Positions 1-11,924 of a DNA stretch of 64,000 nucleotides are shown piece after piece. The position numbers and the translations under genes were made by a program. The stretch is taken from NCBI GenBank assembly GCA_024305405.1, contig JAKNDB010000110.1:1488001-1552000 (forward strand). Direction: 5' to 3'. The DNA is from Dirofilaria immitis. Taxonomy: Eukaryota > Nematoda > Chromadorea > Rhabditida > Onchocercidae. The notes beneath the pieces were generated by a model. The model was given only the letters and a program-made list of their open reading frames with translations. It searched no databases and was not told the DNA's origin. Every line of letters starts with the position of its first letter. Position 1 is the first letter of the stretch.

Positions 1-96
1 ATTTGCCATTTGAAGACAATCCAATTAATTTATAAATAATATCTTTATAAATTAAAATAAGGACAATATGCATTCCTAAATTTCCCACATTTCTGA

Positions 97-946
97 TTGT
101 CCGATACTACCATATCTAACCTATTCACCATTGTGTATTGCGATGATTGTATAAATAAGGGTATCGAAACAAGAGAAACAGCGAACGCTTCGAAGATTTT
201 GGGCGAACTCCATAATTGGAATAAATCCGAACTACTTGACCTTCTAACAGTGTTTATCAAATGTTTAGAATGTTTGGTGACTTTTCAGCTTCCAACTACT
301 GAAACTTACTGAGTGGTGCGTTTTTCATTCTTAATGAATAGATAATAAATTAAATTCTGAAATCACTTTATTCCCGAGCGCTACGGGAATACTTGTTTTT
401 AAAACTTCATGACGCTAAATTTTACAGAAAACTCGGAGAATTTTCGACGACAAATAAATATTCAAGTTCTCGCAAATTCAGCGTATCTAAGGTTGCAAAT
501 ACGTATTTATCCGTAACCCACAGAATGACGTTACACTTAGCAATGGGCAGCATGTAAACTTTGGACGTATCGCTACTGTGGATTGTTCGATAATATTTGC
601 TCAACTGTCCATACCATTTTAACAATTCACTGTGTGTTCATTCGGCTTATCTTACTGGTTATTCGACACACCAAATGATTTTTTGAGTCCAATAAATGAA
701 TAAAATCTGCGTATATGCTATCCGAAAAGATCAAGTAGTGTAACGGAACAACAAATTGTGGTGAATAATTCATTCCAATTATTAATAACAACTATTGAGC
801 AAAAAAAAGCATCACAGCATATGCAAAACAGTTGCAGGTTTTTAAATGAATCTCTAGATGAGATCACAAACCAAGTTATCTCAAGAAACTTTTTAATTAC
901 GGAGAGTTATATTAGCACAATTTGTTCAAGGTCGAATGATTCTTAG
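97..946 (+). other. Unassigned open frames at the left edge, possibly the 3' part of a plus-strand gene
   Basis: Two plus-strand frames look more protein-like than the surrounding DNA. One at about 130-310 begins FTIVYCDDCINKG and contains HNWNKSELLDLL. The other, open from about 704, ends at a stop at 944-946 with a Ser- and Gln-rich stretch (SSSVTEQQIVVNN). A good acceptor (ttttacag) lies at about 425. I could not join these pieces in consistent phase and recognise no family. If real, they would be the end of a gene converging on sec-15; an AATAAA at about 1080 could be its poly(A) signal. A competing minus-strand frame at 422-625 is equally undecided. Confidence 0.2.
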
Positions 947-1300
947 AAGCACCTATTGCAGAGGAAAAAATGAAAAAAAACCTAAGTTGCATTGCAACAA
1001 ATACAACTATTAAGAAACACGTATTCTCAAGTATAATGGAAGAAATTCACATGAGATTTTTAAAATTGATAAAATCTTAAATAAAGACTACGGCATATTT
1101 ACGAAAACGATGGAACACAATAAAATCTTCCCTTTGGGAAATAATAATTTAAAGTTATAAAACCTGATTCAGTAATAAGCATCCAATTTCTCCAAAAACT
1201 CTGATATGTTAAAGTTGTCAATAGTTATAAAGATCAGCAGAATAAACAAACAACAACTACATATATTAAGACTTTCAGGTCAATAATCTAACATACAAAT

Positions 1301-4300
1301 TTAATGGTGTTGTACCAAGCTACTGATTGGCAAGAGCTCGCAGTTGGCGAAGAATTGTATCCAAAAGTTTTTACGATCTTTCTCACGACCTTTGGCAAAA
1401 AACTTGATGATTTGCGTTCGAATTCAATCAATCTAGAATTTGAGATATGAAACCACGTAACTACCACGATATTAAAAATAATGGGATTACAAATATCGCC
1501 GTAATTCTAGTAGTTGGAGATTTATGCAATAATAAGTAACGGTATTTGCCGTAAAGCAAATTTAAAAAGTTAAAACATCAGTTAATACACACTTTTCTAA
1601 TAAGACAATCGCATGCGAAGCCTTAACCCTTGAATATTTGCTTTCTTCTTTCCCGTAATCAGCCAAATAAGTTGGCCAGTCAGCTTTCATAACTAAATCA
1701 AGAAGTTGTCTCAAACTGGCAAAAGTCATCGCAAGAGTACCATCCTAAAATAAACTAGATTAGAAGTTATTTACACATAATCAGTGGTCAAAAACACTGG
1801 TGCATACTTCCAATCCTGCAACAGGACATTGAGAAGCAAATAATTCGCACTGTATTACATCCAAATCGAATTGATCGAGTGCACCAGTGCTTACAGTTTT
1901 CAAATCTGTGTTTAGAAGTAACTCCGTTAATCGACTTGCCAAATATTTACAGGTCTGAAACACAACCCATTTAATCGTTTGTATTACTGACTAGTTACAA
2001 AGAAAACTTCGTCTGCGTAATATGTTTAGAAATATCAAAATATAATTATTCTATTTCTTCTTGCATTAAAAAGAAGATAACAATTGGTAAAAAGCAAAAT
2101 TTTAAACTTGATAATAGTTGGGAAAAAAGTGTATAATAAAGATAAAAAGATCTAATTTTAATATCTGTAGGAAACAAAGAATCAGTGCTTTTTTTTCTCA
2201 GGTTATAAAAATGCATACCTGCATACAAACATGTCTTGCTAAAAGACTCGGCAAATTACTAAATGAAACGAAAGTTGTTTCCAAAAACTTGATCAAATCT
2301 GTGATATAGTCGCTCGCCCGGCCACTTGAACCTGACAGTTCCCAATCGTAATTTGCTAAAATTTTATTAGATTTACAAAAATCATTCAATTAAATTTCAA
2401 AGAATAACAATTCCAACTTCAAGTTGGGAAAATTAATCGGAAGTAAAACTAACCAAGATCAAGAAAAGCATCCACTTTGTCACGAAGTGCGTCGTCAATC
2501 TGTTGCTCTACTTCGGAACGCGCATCTCTAGAAATCATTAATTCAAAAATAAATTACTCTCTAAACTATTTTCCGCTTGTTTTTTCTTGAAATTCGATAA
2601 AGAAACAAACCTAAAAACTTGATCCTTTAATGTAACTAAATGCCCTGCAGTACTACCGGAACCATTACTTGCGTTTGTTAGCTTACTGATGTAATGCTCC
2701 AACGAATCACACGTCTTCTCCAGATAACCGATATTAATTGTGATTTGAACAAGCTAAAAATAATGTAAAATAAAACAACTATTCAGTTTATTTTTTACAT
2801 GAAGGAGTAATATTATAAGTCACTCTTCCTACCTGTATGAGAGTCCGTTTTTGTTAGCTACAAAACTTTTCAAAGAACCCGACCATCGCGCAAGAAGCAC
2901 ATTTGCATAACGGCGTACCGTATCATCCATCTAATGATAAAATAAAAATTGACTGCATTAAGTATGCTTAACATATATTGACAACGTAGTAAAATTTATT
3001 TGGAATTTCGAAACTTCTAATATCATTGGAAAGAAAGCTAGATTGGAAGAATATTTTACGGTCTAAAGGTCATCAGATAATGACTGATATCAAAGAAATT
3101 TGGAAAACAGTTCAGCCGACCTCAGTGGGAGAAAGTTGTAGATGTTCCATAAATTTCAAACATCCAACAAGATAATTCTTCGCTTGACCATATACTGCTG
3201 GTACAAACTTCGAAAACGGAAATACCCGAGGATAAGGTTCCTGAAACACAGAAAACATTTCAATGAAAAAGCTTAATAAGACTTTCAAAATTTGGCGGAA
3301 GAAAAATTAATGATGCTAACTAGTACCTGATCCATTCCTCGTCGGTAGAAGGGGAAGCGTGTCACGACTGCTCTGAATGCTTCTTCATCTTTTGCTGTGA
3401 TTGGCGTATAATTGTCACTTTCAAGATCTCGTTCGAATTGGGCACAATATTCTCGCATCAAAATTTCATTGTACTGATCTCTGAATTAAAGCAAAGATTT
3501 CGTTAGAAAAAGAAAAAAAACTGATCAATTTTCACTCGTTTGTATACCTAATTCTCAGAGAAAAATACCTTAAAGTACCTGAAATTTTGAAGCAGAGTGT
3601 AAAGAGAACCAATTCCAAATCCATAACTTTTCATTGTCATTGCAAACAACAAAATAACTTTCTTCATCTTCAACATCATCTCAACATCCAAACAACCTCC
3701 CTATAGCAAAATTCTTACTTTTTGTTTTTAAACTGATACATTTTAATTAAGATTTACATCGATACGCATACATGTAGATAACGCTTACATAATAAGATCA
3801 ATATACTGCTATTAGAAACTTACAAAATGAACATTCATGGTAGTTGTAACTTGATGCAGTGCCATCTCCCAAAGCTGATCTTTATAAGCAGCTGTTACCA
3901 GACTAGGTTCCGTTTGCATAATGTGATCTTCAACTACGAAAAAGCCAATAATTTCATCCAAATACTTAACATACGAATGCAATGATTCTTGCTAAAATGA
4001 AAATTATTCTTATTTGAAAAATGAAAGTTCATTTGTCATCCAAACATACACTAGTACCGCAGAGCTAATAGAATTATCTTTTAAAAATGCGACCTACCAG
4101 TTTGCTTGGCGGTCGAATAACAACCACTGCTTGCTCTTTCCGTTGCTTCCTGTAGTAAGCCTCGAAAATTTCTTTTCACCCTACAATGCAAAAGCTTATA
4201 CAAATATTTAAGCAATTTACAGGAATAAAAGAGACAAAAAAAAAGAAAAACTTAAGCATAACAAATAGCTATGGTCAACCAAGTGGAGAAAAGCCCATAT

Positions 4301-6252
4301 ATGGATTTCATACTACAGATAATCAGTACTTACAATGACATTGAAAATTTGACAACATCGATGGATTGGTGTAAAATCTATAAGATCTTGAGCACTAAGC
4401 AATTCATCCTCTTCAACGAGGGTATTTGCATCATTTTCGTTGCCCTTTATCATTTTTTCACAACTGAACCATCCGATGAAAGTACTGAAAAGTTTTCAAA
4501 AAAGGATCTATTAGTGCTTGAATTAATTTAATTTGACTGGTAAAATGTTCTTACAGAATTCCAGACAGATCATCATACAACCGCTGCTTTGTTAGCATAC
4601 TAAAATCCCAATAAGTACTTTTCAAAAGCCCCGCTTCACCATATTTATCATGTTTTCAATATTCCTACAGTAATGCGAATTTTTCAAATTAAAAATGCTC
4701 CTTCGTCATTTGAATTTTATATTTACATAAATGTAGTAAACATAATGGAAAAATTAACTTACCGATATCACCATTAATAGCGTTCTTTTCGCTTCTTCTT
4801 GGAAACGTTTGACACGATCAGCTTCTGTCATTCCAAACGAGTGTTGTTCAGCCGTACACTTTGACGCGTGCTGTCCAATACGTCCTGCAAGTGATCATAT
4901 ATGATCGAATCTACAGATAATAATGTCTTTTCATAAAATGACAACAACAGAAAGAAAGTAAGACCAAATGAATTCGTTTTTTTTTTCATTTCTTAGAAAA
5001 AACTAACCGGAAACCTTTCGTATATCTTCTAGAAAATCCGTGAATTCTGAGAATGATTTTTCCTTGATTTGTTCACGAATTGGAAGCAATGATTTCTTCA
5101 AAGCTTGTGTAAAACGATAGTTATCAACATGAACCATGTAGGTATGTTCCAGTTCTTCCAATACTTTCAATGCCTGATAAAATCTGCAAATTATTGTCCT
5201 GTTCAAGCTCATACTGAGTCCAATAAAATATATTACGAAAATAAAATTCCTATGTTCTTCCACTTTAAATTAAAAGATGAATTAATAATACAAACGCAGA
5301 GAAAGAAAAAAACATAACCTCTGGAAAAAAAAAGAAAAAGAAAGAACAGAGCAATGACTAATTACGACTGAAAAAAACTTCTACTTTTTCTGTTGCATAT
5401 GCTCATTTAGTTTTGCATAATTTTCGAGTACCGGCAAGCAGAGAGAAATATGATCGATAGCTGTGTTTGCATTCCTCTGCAGTTTTCTATAACGCACAAT
5501 TTCTGCACTACGCTTTCGCAATTCTTTGCTACTTTCCTGGATATTGTGATCTACCGCATTGACTTCATCCTGGAAAATCTTTCACCAAGATTAAATTTCA
5601 CAATGTTCTGATACATTAGCATGGCAACTGACATATTAATATTCGGGAAATGAAGAAAGAAGCAAAACGTGCAAGTTTTATAATCGTGTCAACATAAACA
5701 AGATAAAAGAAAATTACCTTTATTTCTAAACTTCGTGTCTTCAATTGCAACAGCTGTTTCATTGCATCAACATATCCTTGATAATGATAGGAACAAATTC
5801 TTTGAATGCTTTTATCATAGTGATATATACGATGCTCTAGAGCACGATGCGAATTTGTGGACGTCACCACAATCATAAATGGCTCTGAATAACCAAAGCT
5901 ACTCGAAAATCGAAAAAACCATGGCGAGTCTCTATCTTTCAAATTTAGCTTCAAATGGGTAATGGAGGCATAATAAATTAGCAGCTAACCTTAGCACCAA
6001 ACCAACACTACCCGAATCGGTCGTCTCGAGTTCGTATAAAAAAATTCTTGTTCAGCACTCATTTCCGGATCTAAAAATAAGAATATACGGTTCGGGAACT
6101 ATACGCCTCGGAGTAAACTTCATACCACTTTTTGATGTCAACTGGATAAAAAATGCATCAAATGACATACACTGTTGATATGAAGTGGAGGCAGTATCGC
6201 TACTTCCCGTTCCTGTTTCTTTCGAGGCACTAGCTGCCGATGAACCATCCAT
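1301..6252 (-). CDS. sec-15: Exocyst complex component SEC-15 (EXOC6), multi-exon
   Basis: SEC-15 is the exocyst subunit that links Rab-GTP on secretory vesicles to the tethering complex at the plasma membrane. About 19 minus-strand exons align in order with EXOC6 from the N terminus (TTDSGSVGLVLR, YHYQGYVDAM) through the coiled-coil region (SLCLPVLENYAKL, FYQALKVLEELEHTY, SFSEFTDFLEDIRKV), the centre (DLIDFTPIHRCCQIFNVI, IFEAYYRKQRKEQA, EIIGFFVVEDHI) and the C-terminal helical domain (YDWELSGSSGRASDYI, QFDLDVIQCELFASQ, LRQLLDL, ADWPTYLADYG). Clear exons: 6126-6252, 5990-6070, 5718-5884, 5385-5569, 5008-5183, 4763-4884; later ones lie near 4.4, 4.15, 3.9, 3.65, 3.4, 3.18, 2.88, 2.68, 2.49, 2.3, 1.87, 1.68 and 1.36 kb. 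I start at the Met at 6252 because that exon splices in phase into the conserved N terminus; a Met at 6267 is also possible. Three single-base frame breaks are needed: T7 at 6038-6044, near 5848, and the 1368-1372 run. The last one decides between stops at 1301 and 1320. Confidence 0.95.
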
Positions 6253-8334
6253 ATCCAATTTCTGCATGAACACGCAATAACTATCGTATGAATACGGAAA
6301 ACAGTACGGAACGTATAAATGAGAGTAAAACATATAACACAAATACTAAGACCATGATACCTGTAGAAAACTGTTAGGCAGTAGGAATCCAGCTATATTA
6401 CGAATTATGATTCTAAACTAAGTTTAACTTCAGTTTTCATGTTTTAGAAATGAATAATCAATGAACCTTCATCATTTCCAGTGTTTTTCAGTTGATGGGT
6501 TATTCTTCCAATTTATACCAATATTCTGTAGGCATTCTGAAAGCAATAAATTCTATGAAATATATTTCACTTCAAATTATTGAGCTTAGAATAAATAAAT
6601 ATTCCACGTGAAGAATATCAAAAAGGAACAAATATGTAAAGAGCAGTATATTGCACATGTGCGGAACCTACAATAAAGCAGTATGAGGTTCACGACAGAG
6701 AATAAAAGTTTATAAGCATATAAAACTATTGGAATATAAAGTAGTATGGAAAGAGAATTAAATACATAATCGAAACTTCTTGAATCAACATGGCGGAAAT
6801 AATTTTCAAGAAAGGGACAGCTTCTTTCATTAACTTTCAAAAAATGATAAAATGGAAATTGAAATGCCGGGTTAAATAATCTTCAGGCTAAGCTATCACT
6901 GCAGTTCCCTCCACCTAACCTTTTGGAACGGATGGAAGCGAAGGAATCTGACACTAATGCCATTACAACACACATACAACCGGAATAGATCACTACGCCC
7001 AATTAAGATGACTCTCCTGGTGCAGCCGATGGCCATCTTTATCGGACGTTACGCTAATCATTTTCCCGCGACGATCCCTTGATTTCAAGGGGAATTATCC
7101 CACTAATTTTAAAAATGCGTAGATATTCTCAACGTCTTTTAAGCTAACTGACTAGACCGAAATCTCAGTTGTTTCGACAATTGGAAATCACAACCGTTAT
7201 CTAGCTAGAAGAAGATAAGAATCATGAAGACGACCACTGATGCTTCATCGGCATCTCCCTAATTCATTCGATTTTGGAAAAGTCACAAATTGTAGGGAAT
7301 ACAACAGTATTTTAGCTTCTCCACAAAGGAATATTTATGAAATGAAAGAGAAGGCACATTTGAGCTATGTCGTATGAAAAAATCCTAAAGCATCCAATTC
7401 AATTATGGAAAATTTTGCAAAACTGCATCGGACAATATTCGTTCAAATACGAATCAAGTTTACATATCATGTAGATTGTTTTGAAAGCTCCTGCTCACTT
7501 CACTACATATGGAATAAAATGATTGCATAAATTCCTAATGCTCGAGGCTACTATAAACACTGTTGCACAATTTTTTCCCTCAGTATATCAAACTCCACAT
7601 TGGGTCATTATACAAAGTACCTTCAGCAAGAAAGCACGGAAGTCGCAATAACTAGAAATGAATGTAGCGAGAATTTATCCGCAGTACCCGAGAGCAGATT
7701 AGTTTGAAACAGCTCTCAAAATTTTCCAGACCGTTACCCAAAGACCCAAAGAGATATTGTTATTTTAATCAAGTTTTACTTTATGATTAATAGCGTATTC
7801 GTCTGTATCACCCGAGTGTTTCATATTAGATATGTGGTAGATTAAGTTAGAATCTATTGCATTTTGCTTTTGTAATAGGTCTTCAATATAGAAATTGCAT
7901 AATCATTTTATCAACTAAGAATTCACCAAAATATATTTTCTCAAGCTGCATAAATTTTATGCAGCCAAATTCAAAAAGCAATTTTATTTAACACTTAGTT
8001 TATCGCCTATTACGGCTTACAACTATACAGCTACACAACTGTACTGCCAGTTGTTACTGTTATCTTATCCATTTTAGCTATTAATTAAAATGCGACATGA
8101 GATCATCTTTCGTTGTCGTCTCTACATCCTGCTTTCAGCTGCTTTGACATTCTAAAATTAACACCGATAAAAAGCATAAGACGAGTCAAAGTAACAAAAG
8201 CAACATATGATCGATTCCATTTGAGAATTATAGTGGAATTTAAAACTCTGTCACCTCATTACCACAAACTCTTAATTTAATTTCTCGAAAAGCAAAGACA
8301 CATGCGAATAAGTGATAAATCAAGCAACATGCCT
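6253..8334. other. Intergenic interval with a GC-richer block at 6880-7260
   Basis: Between the 5' end of sec-15 and the 3' end of ucp-4. Most is AT-rich, but about 6880-7260 is clearly more GC-rich. It has short open frames on both strands, none extendable into a gene and none recognised. It contains a near-palindrome CCCTTGA-TT-TCAAGGG at 7076-7091. The block could be the sec-15 promoter or an upstream exon. A second stretch, 7531-7707 plus, is open for 59 codons (ending VPESRLV) and has fairly coding-like composition, but no start, splice partner or family is visible. Confidence 0.35.
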
Positions 8335-10044
8335 TCAAAATCCAGAAATATCAAACATGTGCCTCATTTGCTCGTATGTTATCCAAAAGATCAAAGACCA
8401 GGGTGCCTAAAGTGATATATATATATATAAATCTAATCGAAAAAAAATCTAATCAAATTTCCAGAAAAACAAGTCCTGTTTATTGTGATTATAAAGTCAT
8501 TTACCGATCGGACATATAACGGCACAAATCCTTTGTATAGAGCAAAAAACCCTCATCTCGACAAATCCGCTTTAAGCAATCATAAGATCCTTTATACCGA
8601 TGCATCCTGCAATAAACTGCTTTTAGCAATAATATCGTTAAAAATATATTAACTTCGAAAAAAAAATCAAAATTTACGATCTTTTATCATTATTGCGTAA
8701 CTGAACCATTATTCGTGTCTTCACAACATCCGCTGGAGTAGACACAATAGCAGCAGCCATACCAGAAACAAGACTGGCAATGAAATGTGTGTAATAATTA
8801 TCCAAATAATCTTTCGTCATCAACCAATGCTTTGTACGATCGTACGTTGCAAGATCTATGAATTAAAACAAAAACTCAAATTTATATTCGAAATCAAAAT
8901 ATTCAGCTGCATATTTTAGATATATTCTATGGGACATGAAATTGATTAAATTATCATATATATCTGATAAATTTATTAGGCTTTTAAAACTACAACATGC
9001 TCACACTCACCAGCCATATTCAGTAAAGCTGCGCGTTGAGTATTTGGAAGCCAACCAGTCCATAAGCCCATAAAACCATTGCTTTTGTAGAGTGCAATAA
9101 AAACATAATATGAATTCCGAAACCTGAAGCTGACTTCTGTGGAAATTGACAGAGGTAATATGTTGGAGTTTGAAGAAATTCAGAGTGAACATTTTTCATG
9201 AAACACCATAAAATTTATAACCGAGGTTGAAGATTGTCCGGTTTCCTCATTCCTTTCGCTTGCATTTGCACTTTGACTAAATCAGTCGGTGATGCGAGAA
9301 ACTGTGCCACAGCACCTGATATTAAACCACATATGGCCGACTGCCTGAAAAAAATTATTCATTTCTCAAATAATTAATATTTATGAAACTAATTGCAGCA
9401 AAATAAATAAGGACAACGCTAAAAATCATCATACCAGACTGGGAAAAGTTTATGTTTTTCCTTATCAAAAATTGCTGATCGCATTGCTTCATAAATACCC
9501 ATTCGAAATCCCGTATAAACTACAATCAAACATGTATTTATTTATTAAAAAAGATAGAGAAAGATCTTTGATCTGATTATCCTCGAAACTTTGCATAAAT
9601 GAGCTTAGTTTTCTTGCCAGGCTTTTATTTATCAGCATTTCTTGATGTCATTATAAAAGCTTACTGAAATGTCGATATACCGCAGGAGCAAGTCCACTGA
9701 ATAGACAGTGAAAGCCTTCATCCTTCACTGAAAAAAAAAAGAAAAACAAAACAGTGGGTGAATTATATGTCAGAAAAAAAAGAAATCATTAACTGAATTG
9801 TCGACAGATGAATTACTACAAAATTAAGAAACAAATCGAATAAAAACTTGTAACTAGAATTCTTTTTGGAAAAAAAATTTAATCGTATTGATACATATTT
9901 TTTATTTGAAATGAGATGTAGTACAGCAGCAGCACCTATAATTGAGCGAAGCAATCTTACAAATGTGCCATGTGATTCTGGTCGCTCCCGTATACCCCGA
10001 TACCATTTGCAATCGAGTTTTGACAACGTCCAGCGGATAAGTTA
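8335..10044 (-). CDS. ucp-4: Mitochondrial carrier, uncoupling-protein family UCP-4 (SLC25A27-like), first exon missing
   Basis: A mitochondrial inner-membrane carrier of the SLC25 family; UCP4-type proteins are linked to proton leak and succinate transport. Eight exons: 9961-10044, 9665-9727, 9435-9519, 9222-9344, 9011-9123, 8678-8855, 8505-8606, 8335-8406. All three carrier signatures are present: [13 protein letters not shown] in repeat 1, [11 protein letters not shown] in repeat 2 and [11 protein letters not shown] in repeat 3. AAIVS precedes the third, [14 protein letters not shown] is nearly identical to C. elegans UCP-4, and the end ([12 protein letters not shown]) matches the family. 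The exon at 8505-8606 needs one extra T in the run at 8544-8549 to read [12 protein letters not shown]; as written the frame breaks. The acceptor at 10044 needs an upstream first exon encoding roughly 20-40 residues, which I could not place. The same frame runs on upstream to a TAG (HALKIIGTFAI), so the exon could start further up instead. Confidence 0.95.
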
Positions 10045-10807
10045 CTATAGCAAAAGTGCCGATTATTTTCAAAGCATGAAAAGTTTCGAAAACCTTAATT
10101 TGCTACTCAATTTGAACTTAATCCGAAAATCTTCCATTAATATGAAATAAAAGGACCCAGCCACTAGTATATAAAGCTAGTGAATGCTTTACTAAAACCC
10201 ATTATCCATAGCCTGAATAAATTTTTGAACATCTAGACTTAATAAATTAATGCAGTATTAATAAATTTAACGAGGGCTTCAAACAGTCCAAATAAAACTC
10301 AGCATAGTGAGGCCTTGATGAAATCACCATTATTCCTAAACGGATCAGTGTTAGAGTTAGAAAACATACGTCAGAGATAAATTTACGGTAAGCCTAGCAA
10401 CAATGGACTATGCGTTAACAACTTCATTAAATATGGCAGTATTCTTCATTTATTTTGAAAACTCCCGAAAAAGTTACCACTTTCAGCAACGAATGAAGCA
10501 CAACATGACAGAAGGTATTTGGAGCCAGCAGCACGCAGTATTAACAATGAATTCATCCTGTGTTCGCTCGAATCCATTAGCTCAACTGGCTGTAAAGTCA
10601 TAATATTTAACGGTATTTCAACACATCGTTACGTCCACACTAACGCCCAATGCAAATATCCTTCGCATAATACCGTTTCATCAGTGATTTATTCAGCAAT
10701 TGCTCTAACTGATTAAAACAGCAGTGGGAAAAAACATGAAAGAAATCACTTCAAACATGCAAAAGAATAAAATATCCATAAAAGTTTGAAATTACGTAAA
10801 AACTTAC

Positions 10808-11042
10808 TTTTTCGCACAACATCGCGATATTCAGGACGAAAATATTGATAAACACCCACACGCCAGAACACGTTGTTCCCAACGCACAGCCAAATATTTA
10901 CAAATGGATATCCAACCTTGTCGCAACCTTAATCAACGGGTTCATCACGCAATGTGTAGATCCCGTACTGAAGTTTTCTTGGTTTATCAAGGAAAATGCG
11001 AGATTCACCATCTCCTTTATTTTTTGATGTGAGTTTCCGCAT
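10808..11042 (-). other. Possible exons of a small membrane protein, unrecognised
   Basis: From a Met at 11042 the minus strand reads a basic N terminus (MRKLTSKNKGDGESR, then LDKPRKLQYGIYTL). It meets an in-frame TAA at 10929-10931 and continues in the same frame with a hydrophobic stretch (VNIWLCVGNNVFWRVGVYQY) followed by FRPEYRDVVRK. It stops at a good donor (AAAAA|GTAAGTT) at 10808. The single in-frame stop cannot be removed by a one-base homopolymer change, so this is either two exons with a donor and acceptor I did not resolve, a short upstream frame, or a decayed gene. It lies upstream of ucp-4 on the same strand, but splicing into ucp-4 is not supported. Confidence 0.3.
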
Positions 11043-11641
11043 AAAGATGTTTTTTTAACTGTAGCAGCATCTCTACTTTTCATACTAGTTGTCAACGGCG
11101 ATATTATAAAAGGTTAGGAACTGGAAGAATCTCAAGGATGATTCTCCGTCAAATTGAATGTGCTTACTAGTAAAGACAATAAACATGGAAAGATGGATCG
11201 AATATTGAAGACTATTTTTTGAAAACTCGTGCAGTACCCTTAAAGCACATATATATGAACCTACAGAGCAAATATAGTGGACAATTTTTATGATTACAAT
11301 TTCATGAAAACCTTGCTATATCTTGTTATTTTTCAGATTTATCAAATATAAAGAAGCGGGCATATAAACCTTCATCTAGTTGTTCGAGAGAATGCTTAAT
11401 ACTTAAATTTTTTTCAGCTTCAATTAGAAATATGAAAAAATGAAAAACGCAAAACGTTTGATCATGTCAGTGGGACTGATTTTTGTAACTTATTTACTTT
11501 GTTGTCGTTCCATTCATCTTCGGTAGCCTTTATGAAGCATTTTCGCATAACACTTCATATATTGGTTAAAAGCGTTTAAGGTGACATTGTGGGATATCTT
11601 GTAATCATGCATTATTTGCATCCTATTAATTAAATTTTTAT

Positions 11642-11705
11642 ACATGAGTAATACTAATGTAATGCAACAAATTGTAGATTCTTTTCTTGTAGACTAAATG
11701 CATAC
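11642..11705 (+). repeat. Repeat arm A, inverted relative to 11850-11924
   Basis: The segment containing AATGCAACAAATTGTAGATT then TTGTAGACTAAATGCATAC recurs in inverted orientation about 150 bp downstream. The downstream arm carries the two halves of the unit in permuted order, which fits an ancestral tandem repeat of a unit of roughly 55-60 bp. Confidence 0.8.
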
Positions 11706-11849
11706 TGTCGTTTTCTGTTTAGTTTAGAAATAATGAATCGATACTACTGTAAGATTTAGAATCGATTTATTAATATATTATGTTATGTGGCATTTCAAAA
11801 ATAAAATACGCATGCCATTTGTCAGCAGAAAAAATTTTCAGGTAAACTA

Positions 11850-11924
11850 CAATTTGTTGCATTACATTAGCATTACTCATGTATGCATTTAGTCTACAAG
11901 AATCTACAATTTGTTGCATTACAC
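11850..11924 (-). repeat. Repeat arm B, inverted and permuted copy of 11642-11705
   Basis: Reads CAATTTGTTGCATTACATTA, then ACTCATGTATGCATTTAGTC, then TACAAGAATCTACAATTTGT. Its reverse complement contains the end of one unit followed by the start of another. There are a few mismatches and one small indel (TTCTTTTCTTG in arm A against TTCTTG). Confidence 0.8.

Noticed and set aside
422..625. 67-codon minus ORF downstream of sec-15
   Set aside because: Protein-like in places but it conflicts with equally plausible plus-strand readings and has no splice or family support.
9866..10150. 94-codon plus-strand ORF over ucp-4
   Set aside because: Shadow of the ucp-4 exon at 9961-10044, which carries the carrier signature on the minus strand.
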